A model generated the notes under the pieces. That model ran no database searches, was not told where the DNA came from, and worked only from the letters and a program-made list of their open reading frames with translations. Positions 51,757 through 60,743 of a stretch of DNA of 64,000 bases are shown here, piece by piece (position 1 is the first letter of the stretch; each line of letters opens with the position of its first letter). The translations under genes and the position numbers were made by a program. Source of the stretch: UBA9715 sp045614225 (GTDB lineage Bacteria; Actinomycetota; Coriobacteriia; Coriobacteriales; Eggerthellaceae); assembly GCA_045614225.1 (NCBI GenBank), contig JAZLCO010000022.1, forward strand, positions 1 to 64,000, written 5' to 3'.

Positions 51757-52557
51757 ATGGATAGGAAGAACAAGGCAATGCTCATCGCGGCGATTGGCGC
51801 CGTCGTCGTGCTCATCGTGAGCTCTGCAGTTAGATGCGCGGTGTCGAGGGCGGCCGACGTCCCAGGCGACAGCAGCCAGTCAACCCAGGCGGAAAGCGCC
51901 CAAGCGACCGAAACATCCGCGAGCCTGGGGAGCATTGCAAGTGAAGCGAAAGAAAGCTCCGAAAGCGCCGCTTCGAGCGGGGAGGCCGGAGAGGCCCCCG
52001 AAGAAGAGATCCTGAAGCAGCTGCGCTCACACGCGTGGCAGGCGGAAGGCGATTCGGGAACGACGATCGCGTTTCGCGAGGGCGGCTTCGTGGAATCGAA
52101 CACTGACGGGGTCAAAGTAACGGCGGTCGAAGTGAAGGGCGCAACGGTGTCTGAAGGTCATGCGAGCCTCGACGTAGAGCTCATGCGCGACGGGGAGGAG
52201 CCCTTCTCCTCCCTCATAGCGATAGACAAGGGGGCCGGCGGCCTCGTTGTCAGCTGTGACGGGTTCGCAAACTGCCCGACGTACGTCGAGGGAGACGCCA
52301 CCGGAAAACCCGTATCCGTCGAGGGCGTGGCCGATTCTTACGCAAATCTCATCGACACCAAGACGGACGAGCTCGCCGCTTCCATTGACGCTTACTGCAA
52401 GGACCATGTACCCACCGCGACCAAGGCGTCGTTCGATGGCGAAGTGTTCCTCGACATCCCTGGAGGGCGCGTTATGGCGACGTTCCACTGCGACGACAAG
52501 GCCTCGACGATTCTCTCCGTGACATACGCCGGCGGCGCGTTCTCGGTGGCTGGGTAG
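51757..52557 (+). CDS. Hypothetical membrane-anchored transfer-region protein
   Basis: A 266-residue protein with an N-terminal signal anchor (about 7-28), a Ser/Glu/Ala-rich linker (33-85) and a compact extracellular domain (90-266). The C-terminal half alternates strands and helices. It may be a VirB8/TcpC-like part of the channel, since such a protein is expected here and none other is seen, but no motif proves it. AAGGAG lies 8 bp before the ATG. Confidence 0.65.
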   Translation: MDRKNKAMLIAAIGAVVVLIVSSAVRCAVSRAADVPGDSSQSTQAESAQATETSASLGSIASEAKESSESAASSGEAGEAPEEEILKQLRSHAWQAEGDSGTTIAFREGGFVESNTDGVKVTAVEVKGATVSEGHASLDVELMRDGEEPFSSLIAIDKGAGGLVVSCDGFANCPTYVEGDATGKPVSVEGVADSYANLIDTKTDELAASIDAYCKDHVPTATKASFDGEVFLDIPGGRVMATFHCDDKASTILSVTYAGGAFSVAG

Positions 52558-52563
52558 GCAACC

Positions 52564-53565
52564 ATGGGAACTCGCATCAAAAGCGTCATCCAGAGCAGGC
52601 GACTCGCATACGCGTTCGCAGGGTCGCTCGCCATCTGCACCGCGCTCCTCGCGCTGCCGGGCTTCGCGTATGCCGACATAGCCGACGACATCAATTCCTG
52701 GCTGTGCGGGATACTGCGCGACACGTGCAACTGGATATTCAACAGCCAGGTGGACATGCTCAAGGGAATCGGCACGGAAGGCGTCCTGTCCGCGAGCTTC
52801 GCGCAGATGCTCGGAAGCGCCGGATCCGTGACCATGTTCGACATCGTCCACGGCGTGTGGCAGGTGGCGATACTGCCGATAGGCTGCGGCATGCTCGGGT
52901 TCGTCTTCACCGTGCAGCTCATCAAGATAAGCCAGAGGATGGACGGCAACGCGAGCATGCCGGGCGTGAAGGAGGTCGTGTTCCTCCTCGTGTTCTTCGC
53001 CGTGTTCCTGTTCCTCATCCAGAACAGCTTCGAGCTTATGCGCGCCGTCTACGAGGTCACAAGGCTGGCGATAAGCCGCGTGTCGGGGATGTTCGGAGCA
53101 GGCGGCACGCTCGACTTGTCGGCTGTGTCGATAACCACCGAGGACGATGACGTGGCAGCGCTGCTCGCAATGCTCGTAGTGGCGCTCATCAGCTGGCTCG
53201 TGGTCATCGTCGCCTACGTGGTGGCCCTCGTCGTCAGCTGGGCGCGGGCCATCCAGATATACGTGATGGCGGCATTCAGCCCCATCCCGCTCGCCCTCAT
53301 GTCGCTCGACGACACGCGGCAGATGGGCGTGGGGTACCTGAAGAACTTCGCGGCGGTTTGCCTGGCGGGCATCATCATCCTGGTGCTCCTCGTGAGCTTC
53401 CCAGTGGTCCTCGGCGGATTGAACGCGACATCGGCCGGCGTTCCCGTGGTCGACTCGATCGTGGGAGGGCTCTCCTACGCGCTGCAGTACCTGGCCATGT
53501 GCATCCTGCTCATCCTCTCGCTCGTCAAAAGCGGGTCTTGGGCCCGCGACATCATGGGCGGCTAA
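52564..53565 (+). CDS. VirB6/TrbL-like polytopic conjugation protein
   Basis: A 333-residue inner-membrane protein with a signal-like first helix ending A-Y-A and five or six further helices (about 95-118, 137-157, 192-222, 230-250, 262-285, 300-322). Residues around 'WARAIQIYVMAAFSPIPLAL' match the central segment of TrbL/VirB6 channel proteins. It starts 6 bp after the previous gene. Confidence 0.78.
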   Translation: MGTRIKSVIQSRRLAYAFAGSLAICTALLALPGFAYADIADDINSWLCGILRDTCNWIFNSQVDMLKGIGTEGVLSASFAQMLGSAGSVTMFDIVHGVWQVAILPIGCGMLGFVFTVQLIKISQRMDGNASMPGVKEVVFLLVFFAVFLFLIQNSFELMRAVYEVTRLAISRVSGMFGAGGTLDLSAVSITTEDDDVAALLAMLVVALISWLVVIVAYVVALVVSWARAIQIYVMAAFSPIPLALMSLDDTRQMGVGYLKNFAAVCLAGIIILVLLVSFPVVLGGLNATSAGVPVVDSIVGGLSYALQYLAMCILLILSLVKSGSWARDIMGG

Positions 53566-53689
53566 CGCCGCCTTGCAACGAGAGGAGGTGAGAAACATGC
53601 GCTCGCCGTAACGGACGAGGACAGGAAAGCGGCCGCTTCCAACATTCGAGGCCGCGACATCGAAAGAGACGATACGAAGGAGAAACGAA

Positions 53690-54199
53690 ATGGCAGAGGA
53701 ATCCACCACACCCAAGAAGAACGTCTACATCTCGCTGCACGAGGGTTTCGTGCGCGAGGGCATCAAGTACACCGACAAGCAAACCGGCGAGGAAAAGTCC
53801 TTCAACCGCGTGACGCTGCCGAAAGGCACCGTCATCGACGGGAAGGACATGGGCGGTTACGAGTTCAGTCCTCTCTACGTCAACGCCTCCAGGTTCCGTG
53901 GGGAGCACTGGCGCGACATACCTCTGCTCGCTGAACGCGAGGTTTGGCTGCAGAAGAGCGTGCTCGACGCTGAGGGCAACCCCGTCATAGGCGACGACGG
54001 AAAGCGCGAGCGCGACACGGTAAGGGTCACGCCCGCGCAGATCAAGGAGGCGCTCGCAGAGTCGCGAAAGCGCTATGCGGAGGAGCACGCAAAGGACGAA
54101 CCCGGCCTCGAGCAGCGCGCACAGCACGCCCGCGAAGCGTCCGAGTCGATCGAACGCGAAGGTGCGGGAGAGCGCCCTTTATCCCGTGAGGCCCGTTAG
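53690..54199 (+). CDS. Hypothetical transfer-region protein sharing a C-terminal tail motif
   Basis: A 169-residue soluble protein. The first 110 residues are strand-rich ('GFVREGIKYTDKQTGE', 'NRVTLPKGTVIDGKDMGGYE') and resemble single-stranded-DNA-handling or topoisomerase-accessory proteins only in outline. The last 40 residues ('LEQRAQHAREASESIERE') match the tail of the PcfB-like protein. ACGAAGGAG precedes the ATG. The 124-bp gap upstream contains no gene. Role unknown. Confidence 0.65.
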   Translation: MAEESTTPKKNVYISLHEGFVREGIKYTDKQTGEEKSFNRVTLPKGTVIDGKDMGGYEFSPLYVNASRFRGEHWRDIPLLAEREVWLQKSVLDAEGNPVIGDDGKRERDTVRVTPAQIKEALAESRKRYAEEHAKDEPGLEQRAQHAREASESIEREGAGERPLSREAR

Positions 54200-54211
54200 G
54201 AGGCGGTCGGA

Positions 54212-57200
54212 ATGCGAACGAAAGTAATGGCGGGCATCGGGGGCAAGGCGCTCCGCTGCCTGCTGGCGGCGGTCGTCGCGCTCTCGGGCCTGATTGTGGC
54301 CTCGCCCGGCAAGGCGCATGCCGACGAGGCGACGATCTACGTGTCAGACGACCACCTCAACTTCACCCAGCACGACAGCAACACCGACAACACCTGGTCA
54401 GACACGTTCATGTACATCAACGGAGAGGTAGTCATGTGCATCGACATCACCTCGACGGTGGTGGACGGCGCCTCGTACTGGGCCGAGGGCATGGATGCGG
54501 ACATGGCTATGCGCATCGGGCTGTACGACCGCTACCTTTGGGAGGCGCATCCCGGCTGGGGCGACGCGACCCATTACGGCTACCTGCAGTACATGATCTG
54601 GTGCGAGTACACCCCCGGCTACATGGACGCCTACGTGACGCCCGGACCGTCTGACTTCTGGGACGTGTACGACGCCGCCAAGTCGTACTACGAATCGAAC
54701 AAGGGCAGCTTCGAGGCGTGGGGCACCGAATGGCACAGCAACAGCTCTCAGAACGTGTGCGTCATAGCAAAGCTCGTCGAGCTGGGCTCGGTCGAGCTCA
54801 CCAAGACCTCCGGCGCGACCAAGCTGACCGACCACAACGGCTGCTATTCGCTCGAAGGGGCCGTATACGGCATCTACTCTGACAAGAAATGCTCCAACCT
54901 CATCGACTCTATCACCACGGACGGTTCGGGCTATGCCCGGAAGGACCGCCTTTCCAGCGGCGACTACTGGGTGAAGGAGATCGAGCCGTCGCCCGGATAC
55001 GCGCTCGACGGGAAGGCCTACCCCGTGACGGTGCCCGCGGGCCAGACCGCAGCCGTGAACGGCGGGGCCGTCAAGGAGACCCCGAAATCCGACCCCGTCG
55101 ACATGCTCATCGCCAAGGTCGACCCAGACCTCGGTGACCAACCGCAGGGAGCGGCGAGCCTAGAAGGGGCGGAGTTCACGGTCGCCTTCTACAAGGGCAC
55201 CTACCAGAACGCCGCCGACGCCGAGGCGTCGGGAAAGGCGGACCGCACATGGGTGCTCAAAACCGATGCCAGCGGGTCTTGCCGCCTCGCAGACAGCTAC
55301 AAGGTCAGCGGTCCCGATTTCTACCGCCAGTCGGACGGAACGACCCCTGCGCTTCCCTTGGGCACCGTGGTCATCCAGGAGACGAAGGCGCCGAAGGGCT
55401 ACAACCTCGACGACGGGTCCGGTGGCGCTCCCAAGAAGTACTGCATTCAGGTGACCGATGACGGCGCCTTGGGCGAAAGCGTCGACACGTACAATTCGCC
55501 TGAAGCCCCCGATAGCGTCATGCGCGGCGGGGTCGACGTCCGCAAGGTCGACAAGGAGACAGGCGATACGCCGCAGGGCGACGCCACCCTCGCGGGCGCG
55601 ACGCTCGACATCGTGAACTTGAACGAGAACCCCGTCGTCGTGGACGGTGGGACCTACGCCAAAGGCGAGGCCTGCAAGACGATCACGGTGGAGTTCGACA
55701 AGGCGACGAACATGTATATCGCGTCGTGTCGCGATTGCCTGCCCTACGGCAGCTACGAGATACACGAGGCGGCCGCCCCCGAGGGCTACCTCCTGAGCGA
55801 GGGTTGGTCGCAGGAATTCTCGATCACGCACGACGGCGAAGTCGCCGACTTGACAGCCGACGCGAAAGCGCTCTCCGACGATGTCATCCGAGGGGGCGTG
55901 CGGGTCGAAAAGGACGATCTGGAGCTCGGGCGATCCGAGGCCATAGGCGGCAAGGACCACGCTTCCACGGAGGGCGCGTGCCTCGCCGGCATCGAGTTCA
56001 CGATAACGAACGAGTCCGAGAACGCCGTCATGGTGGGCGGCAAGCTCTTCGATCCGGGCGATGTGATCGAAGCCATCAAGACGGCCTGGAACGAAGACCT
56101 CGGGGCGTACGTCGCCGAGACGGCAGCAGACGAGCTGCCGTACGGCACCTACTCCATCCGGGAAACGGCTACCAACGAGAGCTACCTGCTGACGGACGGT
56201 AAGGCCCGAACCTTTCAGGTAAGGGAAGAAGGCGCCATAGTCGAGGCCAGCGCCGAGGGCGAGGGTCTCGTATTCAGCGACCAGGTGGTCCGAAACGACA
56301 TGGAGCTCTCCAAGAAGGCCGACGACAGCAATGCCGCCATCCAGGCGGCGTTCCTGGTGACCAATACCGAGACGGGCGAGGCTCATGTGGTCGTATGCGA
56401 CCGCAACGGCGACGCCTCAACCGCCTCGAGCTGGAACCCCCACACCCGAAACACCAACGGAAACGACAAGCTCGCAGATGCCGACAATATCAAGGCGTCC
56501 GAATTCGACTTGAGCGCAGGGGTCTGGTTCGGCCTGGGCGAAGACGGCAGTATGGCCGAACCCGATGACTCCCTGGGCGCCATGCCGTACGGGCACTACA
56601 TTGTCCAAGAGCTGCGAAGCGACAGCAATGCCGGCTACAGCCTCGTCGAACGCGAGCTCTGGATTGCCCGCGACACCACCGTGGCGCGAGCAGCGTGGAT
56701 GAGCCTCGACGACCAGCCCTCCGAGAAAATCGGCACGATGGCCGGCGATGCGGGCGACGGCGACGGCTACGTGGACGCAGCCGAGCAGGTGACGGTCAAG
56801 GACACCGTCTATTACGAGAACCTCCGCACCGACGGGCGCGAGTACACCGTGGAGGGAACGCTCATGGTGAAATCCGAGAACGCGCCGCTGCTCGACGCCG
56901 ATGGCAACCCTGTCACCGCAAGCAAGACGTTCAGACCCATGGGCCCCGCCGGGACCGTGGAGCTCGAGTTTACGTTCGACGCCAGCCTGCTCGCAGGCGA
57001 GACCGTCGTGGTGTTCGAGGACCTGCTGCAGGACGACAAGCTCGTCACGACCCATGCCGACATCGACGACGAGGGCCAGAGCGTGCAGGTCGTGCGTATC
57101 GGCACCACTGCAACGAGCGAAGGCGGCGGGAAGACCGTGACGGGCGGCACGGCCGTCATCGTCGACGAGGTCGCCTACGAGGGGCTGACCCCCGACGAGA

Positions 57201-58084
57201 CCTACAAGCTGCAAGCCACGCTCATGGATTCCGAGACGGGCGAGCCCGTGCGCTGCGAGGACGGCCTGTCCCCCGCGGCGGTGACGGCAGAGGCCGAGTT
57301 CACCGCCGAAGCGCCGGATGGCAAGGCGAGCGTGACGCTCGAATGCGATGTCGAAGATTTGGGCGGGCACAAGCTCGTGGTCTTCGAGGAGCTCTTTGGA
57401 CCGGACGGCGGCAAGGTGACCGAGCACAAGGACCTCTCCGACGAGGGCCAGACGGTGACAGTTGCCCAGATCTGCACCACGGCGACCGACGCTTCCGATG
57501 GCGACCACTCCATCGAGGCCGGCAAGGTGAAGATCGTCGACACGGTCGAGTACAAGGGCTTCACAGTCGGCAAGTCCTACACCATGCAGGGCACGTTGAT
57601 GGTGAAGTCGACCGGCGAGGCGTTCGCCGGAGCCGACGGCAAGCCCGTCACCGCGACGGTGGAGTTCAAGCCTGAAAAGACCGAGGACAGCGTTGGGATA
57701 CCGTTCGAAATCGACGCCTCCACGCTCGAAGACGGTGCGCAGCTCGTCGTTTTCGAGGAATGCCTCGATTTGAACGGCAACGTCGTCGCCAAGCACCAGG
57801 AAATCGATGACGAGGGGCAGACCGTGACAGTGGTCAACCCACCCGAGAAGACGCCTCCCGAGACGCCGCCTGATACTCCCCAGAAAAGCATGTTGCCTAA
57901 AACTGGTGATGGTCTACCTTGGGTGGCTCTCGCATGCTTCGCCGCAGCAGCGGCCTGCCTCATGGCCGTCGCAATGCTCGCTCGCAGGCGAGGCGTGGGG
58001 AAGAGCTCCGAGGGGGACGCCGATCCCGACGATGCCGAAGACGATGATGACGAAATCGTCTGGCAAGACGTGCGCTGGGAGTAG
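54212..58084 (+). CDS. LPKTG-anchored surface adhesin with thioester, SpaA/Cna-B and VaFE domains
   Basis: A 1290-residue exported protein. After a signal peptide (about 1-32, ending A-H-A) comes a thioester domain: C76 in V-M-C-I-D and Q126 in L-Q-Y-M-I-W are placed to form a Cys-Gln thioester that can bind host amines covalently. About five Cna-B/SpaA-like beta repeats follow (about 194-800), then three VaFE/T-Q ester-bond repeats (about 840-1207) with the F-E-(D/E)-L and D-D-E-G-Q signatures. The end is a sorting signal: LPKTG at 1228-1232, a hydrophobic helix and an Arg cluster, then an unusually acidic 30-residue tail. Sortase anchoring to the wall is predicted. No sortase gene is in the window. 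It probably promotes contact with recipient cells or host surfaces. Confidence 0.9.
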   Translation: MRTKVMAGIGGKALRCLLAAVVALSGLIVASPGKAHADEATIYVSDDHLNFTQHDSNTDNTWSDTFMYINGEVVMCIDITSTVVDGASYWAEGMDADMAMRIGLYDRYLWEAHPGWGDATHYGYLQYMIWCEYTPGYMDAYVTPGPSDFWDVYDAAKSYYESNKGSFEAWGTEWHSNSSQNVCVIAKLVELGSVELTKTSGATKLTDHNGCYSLEGAVYGIYSDKKCSNLIDSITTDGSGYARKDRLSSGDYWVKEIEPSPGYALDGKAYPVTVPAGQTAAVNGGAVKETPKSDPVDMLIAKVDPDLGDQPQGAASLEGAEFTVAFYKGTYQNAADAEASGKADRTWVLKTDASGSCRLADSYKVSGPDFYRQSDGTTPALPLGTVVIQETKAPKGYNLDDGSGGAPKKYCIQVTDDGALGESVDTYNSPEAPDSVMRGGVDVRKVDKETGDTPQGDATLAGATLDIVNLNENPVVVDGGTYAKGEACKTITVEFDKATNMYIASCRDCLPYGSYEIHEAAAPEGYLLSEGWSQEFSITHDGEVADLTADAKALSDDVIRGGVRVEKDDLELGRSEAIGGKDHASTEGACLAGIEFTITNESENAVMVGGKLFDPGDVIEAIKTAWNEDLGAYVAETAADELPYGTYSIRETATNESYLLTDGKARTFQVREEGAIVEASAEGEGLVFSDQVVRNDMELSKKADDSNAAIQAAFLVTNTETGEAHVVVCDRNGDASTASSWNPHTRNTNGNDKLADADNIKASEFDLSAGVWFGLGEDGSMAEPDDSLGAMPYGHYIVQELRSDSNAGYSLVERELWIARDTTVARAAWMSLDDQPSEKIGTMAGDAGDGDGYVDAAEQVTVKDTVYYENLRTDGREYTVEGTLMVKSENAPLLDADGNPVTASKTFRPMGPAGTVELEFTFDASLLAGETVVVFEDLLQDDKLVTTHADIDDEGQSVQVVRIGTTATSEGGGKTVTGGTAVIVDEVAYEGLTPDETYKLQATLMDSETGEPVRCEDGLSPAAVTAEAEFTAEAPDGKASVTLECDVEDLGGHKLVVFEELFGPDGGKVTEHKDLSDEGQTVTVAQICTTATDASDGDHSIEAGKVKIVDTVEYKGFTVGKSYTMQGTLMVKSTGEAFAGADGKPVTATVEFKPEKTEDSVGIPFEIDASTLEDGAQLVVFEECLDLNGNVVAKHQEIDDEGQTVTVVNPPEKTPPETPPDTPQKSMLPKTGDGLPWVALACFAAAAACLMAVAMLARRRGVGKSSEGDADPDDAEDDDDEIVWQDVRWE

Positions 58085-58086
58085 CC

Positions 58087-58200
58087 ATGATGCGCGCAGC
58101 ATTTTTCGTTGCCGGTTTCTTCGCGGCGGCGTGCGCATTCGCAGCCTGGTGCTGCCCATACGTAGGTGCACAGGCTGAAAGAGAGTTCGAGGATTGGTAG
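58087..58200 (+). CDS. Small membrane protein directly after the adhesin
   Basis: A 37-residue frame starting ATGATG only 2 bp after the adhesin stop: one hydrophobic helix (A-A-F-F-V-A-G-F-F-A-A-A) with three Cys, then an acidic end. No ribosome site of its own, but it could be translated by coupling. A hairpin follows 3 bp after its stop, which supports it as the last gene of the operon. Confidence 0.5.
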   Translation: MMRAAFFVAGFFAAACAFAAWCCPYVGAQAEREFEDW

Positions 58201-58203
58201 TAG

Positions 58204-58228
58204 AAGGGGCGTCGGGTTGACGCCCCTT
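58204..58228 (+). terminator. 10-bp stem ending the transfer/adhesin operon
   Basis: AAGGGGCGTC (58204-58213) pairs with GACGCCCCTT (58219-58228). No T run. The gap from here to 58490 contains no credible gene; it lies between convergent units. Confidence 0.65.
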
Positions 58229-58490
58229 ACCATCATTGGCAGATTATGAATCACGTTCTCGGTGTAGCTTGGGGTTGCTATCGGCTTTGCTTGTCATAAG
58301 TACACAATACAGACATCTAGCTGATATGCGTACTTCCGGCGATCTACTGTCGAGCTTGACACATATGACAGAGGTTGTTTCGACGCAGATTCAGACGGAT
58401 AATCATCGTGCAACCACGACACCAGGCGTTTCGGGTGCTTCAACACAAAGACAATCGATTCAATTGGTAAATCTTTTACCGATTCAGAAA

Positions 58491-60743
58491 CTAGTCGAAC
58501 TCGATTTCTTCATCGCCTATCTCGTAAATATCCACGCTGGTGTCTATGTCAATCGATTCGACTGTCCAATTTGCGGACAGGCAATTCTTTATGAAATTCT
58601 CTATCCTGTTCGCCCCGTTCATTTCCTTGAGTGTAACTACTAGGCCGAACCGCAGCTCTTCTCGCTGCTCTCCGTCGAGGCGTTTTTTCGTAGTCATCGA
58701 AATGCCCCAATACGGCGAGGCGTATGTCTTTTTTGGAATTCGCCTGGCCTTGATGGTCTCGCCGACGACTTTTACGTTGTCCCATTTCCGATAATATCGT
58801 CTGGCTTCACTCTCGTTGGTGAAGTCGCGCGGCTCACCCTGCATGTCGTTGTTTATTGGTTTCACCTTACCGTTGACCAGCCTGCCAAACTTTAAATCGA
58901 TTTCAGTATTGGTGTAGTCGACCCCTTGGATCCTCGAGCAAGAAGGGAGGTAGCAGAGTGTAGCGCGTGCGTAATAGGGCTGGCCGCCTTTGTAGACGGG
59001 TACCGGTATCCTATAGCTATAGGTCTCGTAAGGGCCTGCAGTGCCCGATATGACGAAACGTATCTCGTCATCGGCAGATTGCAGGATATCCCTAATGTGA
59101 GTAGGAACGATTCCGTATCCCATGATATGGTCCGCATCACGCTTGCTCCATCCGAGGGCGGAGTCGATGATGAGAGCCTTCGCGGTTTCGCGGGGTAGTC
59201 CCATCACCTGTACGAGGAACGCAAGCTTTCTGGCAATCCAAGGAGAGGCAAACGAAGTACCCTTGCTGTAATACTCGGCCCCGTTAGCCCAAGTCAGGCA
59301 ATAACCGTCGACGTCTCCACCGAAGCAGCAGATATCTGGCTTCTCGTAGAACTCCAAGACGGGCCCGCGCCGCGAGTAGCTTGCCGGATTGCCCTCCCTG
59401 TTCACTGCGTTTACAACAATTGAGTTGATTGAGTCCGCTGGCGAGCCGATACGCTTTACGACGCCTGTCCCTGGGTCTGGGTCGTTGGTGCCGGCGATCA
59501 CGAATGTGACGTCGAACTCGCATTCAATCTGGTCGATAATCGCGGCGATTGGTGATATTGAGTACCGGGAGACGGGCAACGACGAGCCGAGAGAAAAGTT
59601 CCAAACCTTGATGTCAGTGTTGTTGGAAACAATGCTCCGAAGGTGCTTGGCTAGGAAGAACAGGCTGATGCGATTGCTGGCGGCTATGCCAAAATGCCTC
59701 ACGCGGAACCGCCCACACCCATCTTCCATTAAGGGGTTCAGTGCCGGGCCGTCAACGATTATCGACGATACTTTTGTGCCGTGGAGGTAAGACTGCTCAT
59801 CTCGAGGGACGTTCGGGTTGACCATGTCCCTAAAGTCGACCCAGTCTGCGAAGTAGACACGCTCTGGATCTTTATCAAACAGGGTGTCGATGACGCCTAT
59901 GATGGGCTCGCCATTAGGCGGGTCGATTGACCTGCGATAGCCTTTAGAAGAACGCTCGTGGTCTTGGGGGGTTTCCGCATGTTCGACCAGGCTCATTGCG
60001 ATAAGGTACGGTGCCTTTGCTCTGAGGGCATCGTACTGGCCCTTCTTCATGATGATGGTGTTTGCATCAATCATGTCGGTGTCGATATAGTCAAGGCCAA
60101 TCTTATCGAAGAGCCTTGGTATGCTCAGGTCGGTAGAGTAAAGCGTCGCGATCACGTCGTCGTCGAAGTCGTCGGCGTCCATGTCGATGACGAACCTGTC
60201 GACATCTGCGACGTCGGCCAGGATTCGCGTGAAGGCGGAACGGAAGATGCCCAACGCTTTGAACTTTTTATCGTAATGCTCGCTATTCTCAACCCGATTG
60301 ACGGAGCTTAACGTCTCTGCATCTATTTCACCGCCAAACAAAGCTTGAAGGGCGTTCGCGGTTTTGCGCAAGTCCGCCACCGATGAGGTAATTGCTTCTT
60401 GAGTGACACAATGCACGATTTGGTGCCGTGGGATTCCGTCGCCGTCTTCCCAGAATTTTGCACCGACGATGCTGTCGTCAGATGACTTCCTCTTCTCGGA
60501 CAGAAGCCGTTTCATGCGGCGAGACTTGGGAACGATTCTGTTATAACGGACGCTCACAAGGGGCTTCGAGTTGACGAATTCCTCATCTTTCCATCGTGTT
60601 GCGATGGATTCGAGCTGGCGGGCAAGCCTCTCTAGCTTTGATTTGCTCACGCGTGTGGCGCCGGGCAGCTGAGGGGGGCCAATATGGAATTCGGTTGGAT
60701 GGGTTTTCGTGAGCTCCCCCTTGAGCTTGAGGACCTTGTTCAT
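58491..60743 (-). CDS. ietS: Cytoplasmic subtilisin-like serine protease, IetS-type
   Basis: A 750-residue S8-family protease without signal peptide. The catalytic set is complete: D286 in G-V-I-D-T, H321 in L-H-G-T-K, N420 in A-G-T-N and S497 in G-T-S-F-A-S-P. A 270-residue N-terminal and 190-residue C-terminal extension flank the protease core. The start overlaps the stop of the AAA ATPase gene (ATGA), so both are made together. This pair matches IetAS: on the Agrobacterium Ti plasmid the protease is a toxin neutralised by the ATPase, and IetAS was later scored as an antiphage system. Target protein unknown. Confidence 0.85.
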   Translation of the reverse strand: MNKVLKLKGELTKTHPTEFHIGPPQLPGATRVSKSKLERLARQLESIATRWKDEEFVNSKPLVSVRYNRIVPKSRRMKRLLSEKRKSSDDSIVGAKFWEDGDGIPRHQIVHCVTQEAITSSVADLRKTANALQALFGGEIDAETLSSVNRVENSEHYDKKFKALGIFRSAFTRILADVADVDRFVIDMDADDFDDDVIATLYSTDLSIPRLFDKIGLDYIDTDMIDANTIIMKKGQYDALRAKAPYLIAMSLVEHAETPQDHERSSKGYRRSIDPPNGEPIIGVIDTLFDKDPERVYFADWVDFRDMVNPNVPRDEQSYLHGTKVSSIIVDGPALNPLMEDGCGRFRVRHFGIAASNRISLFFLAKHLRSIVSNNTDIKVWNFSLGSSLPVSRYSISPIAAIIDQIECEFDVTFVIAGTNDPDPGTGVVKRIGSPADSINSIVVNAVNREGNPASYSRRGPVLEFYEKPDICCFGGDVDGYCLTWANGAEYYSKGTSFASPWIARKLAFLVQVMGLPRETAKALIIDSALGWSKRDADHIMGYGIVPTHIRDILQSADDEIRFVISGTAGPYETYSYRIPVPVYKGGQPYYARATLCYLPSCSRIQGVDYTNTEIDLKFGRLVNGKVKPINNDMQGEPRDFTNESEARRYYRKWDNVKVVGETIKARRIPKKTYASPYWGISMTTKKRLDGEQREELRFGLVVTLKEMNGANRIENFIKNCLSANWTVESIDIDTSVDIYEIGDEEIEFD

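Noticed and set aside
52027..53715. A 562-codon open frame on the minus strand over the transfer genes
   Set aside because: Glu/His/Arg-rich antisense frame across two real genes and their junction.
58236..58643. A 135-codon plus-strand frame between the adhesin operon and ietS
   Set aside because: Half of it is antisense to the ietS 3' end and there is no ribosome site or domain; treated as non-coding gap.
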